NCBI GenBank assembly: GCA_051878795.1
Contig: JBJEKU010000061.1
Coordinates: forward strand, 1-11,714
Source: W1P20-047 sp051878795
Lineage (GTDB): Bacteria; Actinomycetota; Coriobacteriia; Coriobacteriales; Eggerthellaceae
DNA length: 11,714 nt
Direction of reading: 5' to 3'
Part shown: positions 6,968-11,714 of the stretch, piece after piece
Layout of the letters: each line of letters starts with the position of its first letter
Numbering within the stretch: position 1 is the stretch's first letter
The notes under the pieces: model-generated
The model's database searches: none
Told to the model about the DNA's origin: nothing
Seen by the model: the letters and a program-made list of their open reading frames with translations, nothing else
Translations under genes and position numbers: made by a program

Positions 6968-8008
6968 ATGCTCGAAAGGCTTCTGGAAATAATCAAACGG
7001 ATCATCTGGCCGAGTGCCCGCACGGTAGCATACACGGTCTGCACCATGATCCTGCTCTTCCTCACGTCGCTCATCTTCTTCGATGGCGGCTCTATCGTGA
7101 TGTACGCGGCATCGGTGCTCTCCTTCTATCTGCTCGCGCTGGCGATTGCAAACGGTCCCAGGTTGTTCAACATGGTGCGCTTTGCCATCATGGCGAGCAC
7201 CATCCCGGACGATTTGCGCCGGAAAGTCGAGAGCACGAAGATCGGCAAAACGCTGCTCGAGCGCGAAGACGCGCGCGATATCCTGGTCTCCCTTCCCGGC
7301 ATCATCGGCGGCCTGATATACGCCATCTTCAACCTGACCGTCGGCATCATGCAGGGCTCGGTCTGGCTTGCATGCGTCGGACTGTACGCAACCGCCCTGA
7401 ACACCGGCAAGGTATACATCGTCCACGGCATGCAGAAGATCATCAAGGAGGATTCCGAGCATCTGGAAGACTGGGAACGCAGGCGATGCCGCCTGGCAGG
7501 CATCTGGCTGGGAGCATTGGACCTGGTCATGGCTGCAATGGTCTACATGATGGTCATAGCCGACCAGAATTTCGACCTTTCGGGCTTCGTTTTGTACGTC
7601 TATGCGTTCTACGCTGTTTATTCCATCGCCTTCTCGGTTGCCAACATCTATATCTTCCGCTTTTCCAAAAGCCCCGTCCGCTTCGCCCTGAAGGCGATGA
7701 ACCTGGCGCGAGCCCTCATGTCGCTTCTGGTATTCCAGACCGCGGTCGTCGGTAATGCGGGCTTCATCATCGATTTCGTGAAGCAGTTCATGAACGCCTT
7801 CACGGGCTTATGCGTCATCCTGACAACGCTGGTGATGGCAGGCGTGCTTCTGTGGAAGGGCAGGCCCCATCGAGATCCACTACCCAACGAGAAACCGGGC
7901 TTGAGCTGGTACCACAAACCCACTCCCGCCGCCAAGATCCCCCATAAGCGCAAAGACAAGTTCAAGAAGAAGAAACCAACACCTAGAAAGTCCGTACACA
8001 AGAAATAA
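6968..8008 (+). CDS. Multi-spanning membrane protein of unknown family
   Basis: 346 aa, not assigned to a family. About seven or eight hydrophobic segments are visible, near 17-38, 42-62, 108-127, 130-149, 174-197, 206-229, 245-266 and 277-297. Two charged cytoplasm-like loops (about 79-104 and 158-173) separate them. Hydrophobic segments probably end by residue 298. The C-terminus is strongly basic: from about 317 to 346 nearly half the residues are Lys, Arg or His, including KRKDKFKKKK, and several prolines occur, suggesting a cytosolic tail that touches nucleic acid or acidic phospholipid. The ATG is preceded by AAGGCGG ending 3 nt before it. It has its own promoter region and is convergent with the xpaC-telA pair, so it seems to be a single-gene unit. 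No catalytic motif is recognised. Confidence 0.85.
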   Translation: MLERLLEIIKRIIWPSARTVAYTVCTMILLFLTSLIFFDGGSIVMYAASVLSFYLLALAIANGPRLFNMVRFAIMASTIPDDLRRKVESTKIGKTLLEREDARDILVSLPGIIGGLIYAIFNLTVGIMQGSVWLACVGLYATALNTGKVYIVHGMQKIIKEDSEHLEDWERRRCRLAGIWLGALDLVMAAMVYMMVIADQNFDLSGFVLYVYAFYAVYSIAFSVANIYIFRFSKSPVRFALKAMNLARALMSLLVFQTAVVGNAGFIIDFVKQFMNAFTGLCVILTTLVMAGVLLWKGRPHRDPLPNEKPGLSWYHKPTPAAKIPHKRKDKFKKKKPTPRKSVHKK

Positions 8009-8060
8009 GGCATCCTCCGCCGCCCATGGCATCTCTGCCGGCAGAAAGACTCCGAATCGC

Positions 8061-8098
8061 AAAAACGGGGAGCCGGCCCTGTTGCCGACACCCCGTTT
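8061..8098 (-). terminator. Intrinsic terminator after the TelA gene
   Basis: The stem AAACGGGG/CCCCGTTT pairs 8063-8070 with 8091-8098. Minor internal pairing (CCGGC against GCCG-type bases) is possible in the 20-nt loop. On the minus strand the stem runs into TTTTT (8065-8061), about 60 nt after the telA-family stop codon. It lies in the 148-bp convergent gap and may also slow plus-strand transcripts of the membrane protein gene, where the tail is poor. Confidence 0.8.
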
Positions 8099-8156
8099 GC
8101 AAGACAGTAACAAGATTCATTTGGGCAGCCGCGCGCCACCCTGCCGATTGCGACTA

Positions 8157-9335
8157 TTATCGCATGCTCTGCTGGGAAGCCTCGAGCAGCTTCTGCTTCA
8201 GCTCGCCTTCCAAACGACGGATCTCCACTTCGGCCTCGGCCCTCTTCTGGCGGCCTTCCTGCTGGATCTGGATAACCTCGTCGAAGGTCTTGATGAGCTC
8301 CTGGTTGGTATGCTGCAGAGTCTCGATATCAACGATACCGCGTTCGGATTCCTTGGCGATCTGCACGGTGGAGGTGTGCAGCATATCGGCATTCTTGCGC
8401 AGCAGCTCGTTGGTCATATCGGTCACCACGGACTGGGCATGCACCGCCGCCTGGGAGTTGGCGATACCCAATGCCAGCACCATCTGGCTCTTCCACAGCG
8501 GGATGGTATTCACCAGGGTGGTCTGGATCTTCTCGATCATGGTCATCTCGCCCGACTGCACCAGACGGATCTGGGGTGCGGTCTGCAGGGCGATGGTGCG
8601 GGTCAGCTCCAGGTCGGAGATCTTCTTCTCGAAGCGCTGGCACATGTTCTCCAGATCCTGGGCAGCCTGCGCATCTTCGGCACGGCCGGTCTGCTTGGCC
8701 TTCTCTACCAGCTGGACCAGTTCGCCCTGACGTACTTGCGCGAGGCGTTTCTTGCCCGCCAGGATGTACATGGTCAATTCTTTGAAGTAGGTCAGGTTCA
8801 GAGCGTAGAGCTTATCGAGCATCGCAGAGTCCTTCATCAGCTGGACCTGATGGTTCTGCAGGTTCTTCACGATCTTGCCAATATTGGCTTCCGCCTTGTC
8901 ATAACGGGCGCGCAGGGTCTCGATCTTGCTGCCGGTCTTCTTGAAGAAACCGAACAGGCCCTTTTCCTCGGATGCATCGAAGCCCTTGAGCTCCTTGATC
9001 ACATCGGTAATCAGCTCACCGGCGACACCCAGATCCTGGGTACGCACCTTCTCCAAAGCGGTTTCGGAAAAGTCCGCCATCTTCTTCTGGGCGCCGGCAC
9101 CGTACTGCATGATGGCGGCGGAGTTGCGGACATCGATCTGCCCTGCAAAATCGTCGACCATGCGCAGCTCTTCGGGACTGAGCGAGGTATCTTCCACGAT
9201 CTGAGCCTCGGACGGGGTCGCAGGCACGATTTCCGCCTCCGCCACCTGAGCGGAAAGGGGGTTTTCGGTGAAATCCGGAGTGAGGGTGAGCATCGGGGCC
9301 TTCTGATCGAGCAAACCCATCTCGTTTTCGGTCAT
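8157..9335 (-). CDS. telA: TelA-family (toxic anion resistance) protein
   Basis: 392 aa, the usual length for the family, and it matches the TelA/YaaN pattern along its whole length. A flexible acidic N-terminus (1-50) is followed by the block IDVRNSAAIMQYGAGAQKKMADFSE (about 67-91), typical of the family. After that comes a long helical, probably coiled-coil protein up to the Gln/Arg/Lys/Glu-rich C-terminus. No signal peptide or membrane segment is seen. Members are linked to tellurite and other stress resistance, mostly by genetics; the biochemical role is unknown. The ATG at 9335 is preferred to one at 9365 because AAGGAG (9347-9342) lies 6 nt upstream, while the earlier ATG has no site. 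It lies 123 nt after xpaC on the same strand. The two are a common pair in Gram-positive genomes and probably one transcript. Two stop codons in a row (TAA TAG) end it. Confidence 0.93.
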   Translation of the reverse strand: MTENEMGLLDQKAPMLTLTPDFTENPLSAQVAEAEIVPATPSEAQIVEDTSLSPEELRMVDDFAGQIDVRNSAAIMQYGAGAQKKMADFSETALEKVRTQDLGVAGELITDVIKELKGFDASEEKGLFGFFKKTGSKIETLRARYDKAEANIGKIVKNLQNHQVQLMKDSAMLDKLYALNLTYFKELTMYILAGKKRLAQVRQGELVQLVEKAKQTGRAEDAQAAQDLENMCQRFEKKISDLELTRTIALQTAPQIRLVQSGEMTMIEKIQTTLVNTIPLWKSQMVLALGIANSQAAVHAQSVVTDMTNELLRKNADMLHTSTVQIAKESERGIVDIETLQHTNQELIKTFDEVIQIQQEGRQKRAEAEVEIRRLEGELKQKLLEASQQSMR

Positions 9336-9458
9336 GTTATTCTCCTTGCTTTCGTATTCCGGCATCGTTTCGATGCGACGGGATCATAAGGAAACGGATC
9401 GGACGGACACCGGCCGCATGGGATGGGCAATGCCCGATACCCAACGGCGGCCCACCCG

Positions 9459-10724
9459 CTAGAACTGAAGCTCGATATCCTTTTGCTTCTTCTCGAAGGG
9501 ATTGTCTACCAAACCTTCCTGGGCAAGGACGGCATGGAGCACCGATACATCGGTGGAAACATCCCATGCCACCTCGGCGAAAATGGAGTCGAGCAGCTTG
9601 GTGAACGCCATGCTCAGGGTGTCGAGCGTCTGCTCGATTTCCTGCTTGGACTTGACGATATTGGAACTCTGAACTGGCTGGCGGTCCAAGTCCTCGTAGG
9701 CGTCGAGCAGTTTGACCGTCGTGGGCAGGTAATAATCCATCAAACGGTCGAGTTCGGGAATGACCTGGGGATTTTCCTCTGCTCGTTCGAAGATGCTGCG
9801 AACCACGGATTCGATCTGGTCGATCTTCGCAGAAATCTCGGCACCGGGAATGGCGTCGTTGCTCTGGCGGATCTGGCGGATGAATGCCTGCCCCTTGTCC
9901 AGGATGGCACGGGCCTGAGGGCTCATATTCAGATCATCGCGCCTCTGGGCGGTGCGCTGCTGTTCCAGGCGCTGCTGCTGCTGGCGCTGATGCAGCGCGT
10001 TCAGCTGCGTGCGGTAGTGGGAATAGGCCTCGTCGGTAACCATCATGTACTTGCACTCGTCGTCGATATGCCCATGCTTGAACATGCCCTTGACGATGAG
10101 TTTGCGCAGGTCGGCCACTACGGATTCCTGGGGAAGGCCGCTCTGGCTGCACAGTTCTTCCAGACGGCAGAATTCCCTGGAACCCAGCACGTTCCTGTAG
10201 ATGCGGAAACGCTTGAGCAGGCCGATCTTCTTCACGCCGATGCGCAGCATGATGCCGCCTGCAGCGGTAAGCGCAAGCAAGAGGATCATGGCACCGACGC
10301 CGGCGGCATCGAAGCTCGCCACCAGGAAGGGGATGCAAGCCAAAGAGCAGATTCCATAGGTGCCCAAGAAGAAGCCGCCCACAATCGCGAGCACCCAGGC
10401 GATGATCTTTTCCTTCCTATCGCTGCCGAAGCGGGCGCTGGCGATGGACCGCTCGCGAGCCTGGCGCTGCTGGAGCGCTTGTTCCTGTTGACGGCGCATC
10501 TCGCGTTCCCGCTGGAAGGCGGCAGTACGGGAAGCCGTCTGATTCGCCCGCTCCTGGGCGACCTGAGCCGCCTGCGCTGCCTGGCGCAGACCCTCCCCGA
10601 TCGCCTCGGTGGCAGAGCCGATGGACTGTTCGACGACATTTTTCAGGTTGCTGTAATCCTGCCTATCGATTGCTTCCTGGATAGCATCGCGAACCTGATC
10701 GCCGATATTCTTCGTATTGCTCAT
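9459..10724 (-). CDS. xpaC: XpaC-family (5-bromo-4-chloroindolyl phosphate hydrolysis) membrane protein
   Basis: 421 aa. In order: an amphipathic, Gln/Arg/Ala-rich coiled-coil-like N-terminus (about 1-100), two membrane helices (about 107-134 and 139-161), and a segment at about 184-237 that looks like a winged helix. A Gln/Arg-rich coiled coil follows (about 238-264), then the XpaC helical domain (about 268-400) with LDRLMDYYLPTTVKLLDAYEDL (325-346), the family's most typical block. The family name comes from an indolyl-phosphate hydrolysis phenotype in Bacillus; direct enzyme activity is doubtful. The ATG at 10724 has GAGAGG 5 nt upstream. It is first in the minus-strand pair with the TelA gene and divergent from the alarmone synthetase. 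The two families are thought to act together in envelope stress or toxic-anion resistance, which is knowledge of the families rather than something seen here. Confidence 0.9.
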   Translation of the reverse strand: MSNTKNIGDQVRDAIQEAIDRQDYSNLKNVVEQSIGSATEAIGEGLRQAAQAAQVAQERANQTASRTAAFQREREMRRQQEQALQQRQARERSIASARFGSDRKEKIIAWVLAIVGGFFLGTYGICSLACIPFLVASFDAAGVGAMILLLALTAAGGIMLRIGVKKIGLLKRFRIYRNVLGSREFCRLEELCSQSGLPQESVVADLRKLIVKGMFKHGHIDDECKYMMVTDEAYSHYRTQLNALHQRQQQQRLEQQRTAQRRDDLNMSPQARAILDKGQAFIRQIRQSNDAIPGAEISAKIDQIESVVRSIFERAEENPQVIPELDRLMDYYLPTTVKLLDAYEDLDRQPVQSSNIVKSKQEIEQTLDTLSMAFTKLLDSIFAEVAWDVSTDVSVLHAVLAQEGLVDNPFEKKQKDIELQF

Positions 10725-10766
10725 CGAAGCCTCTCAAAGGATCGAAATACACGTAATTCCGAAGCC

Positions 10767-10772
10767 ATTCTA
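10767..10772 (-). promoter_or_regulatory. Candidate -10 of the xpaC-telA transcript
   Basis: TAGAAT on the minus strand, 42 nt before the xpaC start codon, is a good -10 hexamer. No clear -35 is found at the usual distance, so the call is weak. Confidence 0.3.
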
Positions 10773-10975
10773 GCGCATGAGCTCCCCCAACTGCGACGAT
10801 ACTCCCCTTCGTTACCAATCGGCTTCCTTGCCAGGCACGCTAAACCCATTATGGACGCCCATTGCCACCCATCTGCCAACCAGACGTTATCCACCTGAAA
10901 GATGATTCCGCCACCTTGGGCTACACTGGTTCATCGGAGCGCGGAGTCCCCGAACCCCGCATCCGAATCATGATT

Positions 10976-10980
10976 GGAGA
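10976..10980 (+). promoter_or_regulatory. Ribosome binding site deciding the alarmone synthetase start
   Basis: GGAGA, with the GGAG core ending 6 nt before the GTG at 10986. The in-frame ATG at 10998 would be 18 nt away, so the GTG is taken as the start. Confidence 0.6.
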
Positions 10981-10985
10981 CTACT

Positions 10986-11714
10986 GTGAGCATACATATG
11001 AACGAAACACCGAGTCCGCTGGAGAGTATGCTGAATGACCAGCAATCCGAACTGGATTCCCTGGAAATCGCCTACTCCGCAACTAACGGGGAAGCCCCTG
11101 AATACAACTCGATCGTCACACTGGGAACCGAACTTGCGAAAAGGACGAAAGATTTCAAGCAATTCATGTCGTACTATTCCTGCGCCATCATGGAAGTGCA
11201 GACGAAGTTCGGCGTGCTCAACGAGGAATTCTCCATGAGGGATGGGGGCAATCCGATCGAATCCATCCGCACCCGCCTGAAGTCCCCTGAAAGCCTCGCG
11301 GGGAAACTGCAGAGGAAGAATATCCCTCCCACGTTCGAAGCAATCGAGGAAAATATCTACGACATCGCGGGGATCCGCGTGGTGTGCTCGTTCATCGAGG
11401 ATATCTACACCCTTGCGGATTGCATCCTTGAGCAGGACGACATCACCCTGGTCCGTAAGAAGGACTATATCGCAAACCCCAAGCCCAACGGCTACCGGGG
11501 ACTCCATCTGATCGTGGAGATTCCCATCTTCCTCAGCCAAGGCAAGCGCATGGTGAAAGTCGAAATCCAATTGAGGACGATCGCGATGGACTTCTGGGCC
11601 AGCCTCGAACACAAGCTGCGCTACAAGAAGAACCTCGATGGCGATACGGTCGAGCGGATTTCGGGAAGGCTGAAATGGGCGGCGGAAACAGCCGCCGTGC
11701 TGGATTGCGGAATG
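10986..11714 (+). CDS. relQ: RelQ-type small alarmone synthetase (GTP pyrophosphokinase), 3' end missing
   Basis: 243 codons are open to the right edge without a stop, so the gene is incomplete. The single RelA/SpoT synthetase domain makes ppGpp or pppGpp by moving a pyrophosphate from ATP to GDP or GTP. Key blocks are IESIRTRLKSPESLAGKLQRK (91-111, ATP binding), DIAGIRVVCSF (126-136), DYIANPKPNGYRGLHL (160-175, with the nucleotide-stacking Tyr) and VEIQLRTIAMDFWASLEHKLRYK (192-214). The last of these has the catalytic Glu-x-Gln and the WASLEHK signature of short synthetases. The absence of an N-terminal hydrolase domain and the short N-terminus (about 90 residues) fit the RelQ/YjbM group rather than long Rel. 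The position after GYR is Gly where several relatives have Ser. A weak -10 (TACACT, 10922-10927) lies upstream. It is divergent from xpaC across 261 bp. Confidence 0.93.
   Translation, partial: MSIHMNETPSPLESMLNDQQSELDSLEIAYSATNGEAPEYNSIVTLGTELAKRTKDFKQFMSYYSCAIMEVQTKFGVLNEEFSMRDGGNPIESIRTRLKSPESLAGKLQRKNIPPTFEAIEENIYDIAGIRVVCSFIEDIYTLADCILEQDDITLVRKKDYIANPKPNGYRGLHLIVEIPIFLSQGKRMVKVEIQLRTIAMDFWASLEHKLRYKKNLDGDTVERISGRLKWAAETAAVLDCGM

Noticed and set aside
8034..8045. 12-bp palindrome TCTGCCGGCAGA downstream of the membrane protein gene
   Set aside because: A single short palindrome in a convergent gap without a promoter or a second copy. It could be part of a weak plus-strand hairpin but nothing supports a specific role.
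8082..10898. Long plus-strand open frames (435 and 491 codons) opposite the TelA and XpaC genes
   Set aside because: Both are antisense shadows of well-supported genes with strong ribosome binding sites. They lack family similarity and their residue make-up mirrors the codons of the opposite strand.
10895..10901. A CTGAAAG copy upstream of the alarmone synthetase resembling the regulator half-site
   Set aside because: The partner hexamer 11 bp away (TAACGT on the minus strand) does not match TTTCAG, so this is a single half-site that could arise by chance.

Overview
The window (about 11.7 kb, moderately high GC) looks like chromosome of a Gram-positive actinobacterium, most likely a gut-type Coriobacteriia/Eggerthellales. 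This rests on base composition, frequent GTG starts with clear Shine-Dalgarno sites, a lipobox lipoprotein, and an XpaC/TelA pair and a small alarmone synthetase of Gram-positive type. The taxonomic call is inference. No rRNA, tRNA, CRISPR array, transposase or phage gene is visible.

Left part (1-4030, minus strand). After the first codons of a gene running off the left edge (1-21) and its untranslated upstream region lies a strong intrinsic terminator (292-329). It closes a compact three-gene minus-strand operon. In transcription order the genes are a VTC-type polyphosphate polymerase domain protein (4030-3074), a DUF4956 membrane protein (3070-2375) and a large lipoprotein with a Cthe_2159-like beta-helix carbohydrate-binding domain (2344-404). 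The genes are 3 and 30 nt apart.

Centre (4031-6811). A 684-bp divergent intergenic region separates this operon from an OmpR-family response regulator (4715-5389) and a histidine kinase (5393-6811), which are 3 nt apart. Two copies of a 19-bp element (17/19 identical, opposite orientation) each hold two hexamers with an 11-bp period. Each copy ends 9-10 bp before a -10-like hexamer, one facing the operon and one facing the regulator. This is the geometry expected of OmpR/PhoB-type activator boxes, so the two-component system probably controls both itself and the VTC operon. The operon leader is about 300 nt long and begins with a very stable hairpin (4279-4319).

Right part (6812-11714). A 346-aa multi-spanning membrane protein of unknown family (6968-8008) has an inverted repeat around its promoter. 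It faces a minus-strand pair across a terminator (8061-8098): an XpaC-family protein with an apparent internal winged-helix segment (10724-9459), then a TelA-family protein (9335-8157). Divergent from xpaC, a RelQ-type (p)ppGpp synthetase starts at a GTG at 10986 and runs off the right edge.

The best candidate for an undescribed system is the VTC / DUF4956 / beta-helix lipoprotein operon together with the two-component system that appears to switch it: a cytosolic nucleotidyl-type polymer synthase, a membrane partner, a surface-anchored binding protein and a dedicated envelope sensor.
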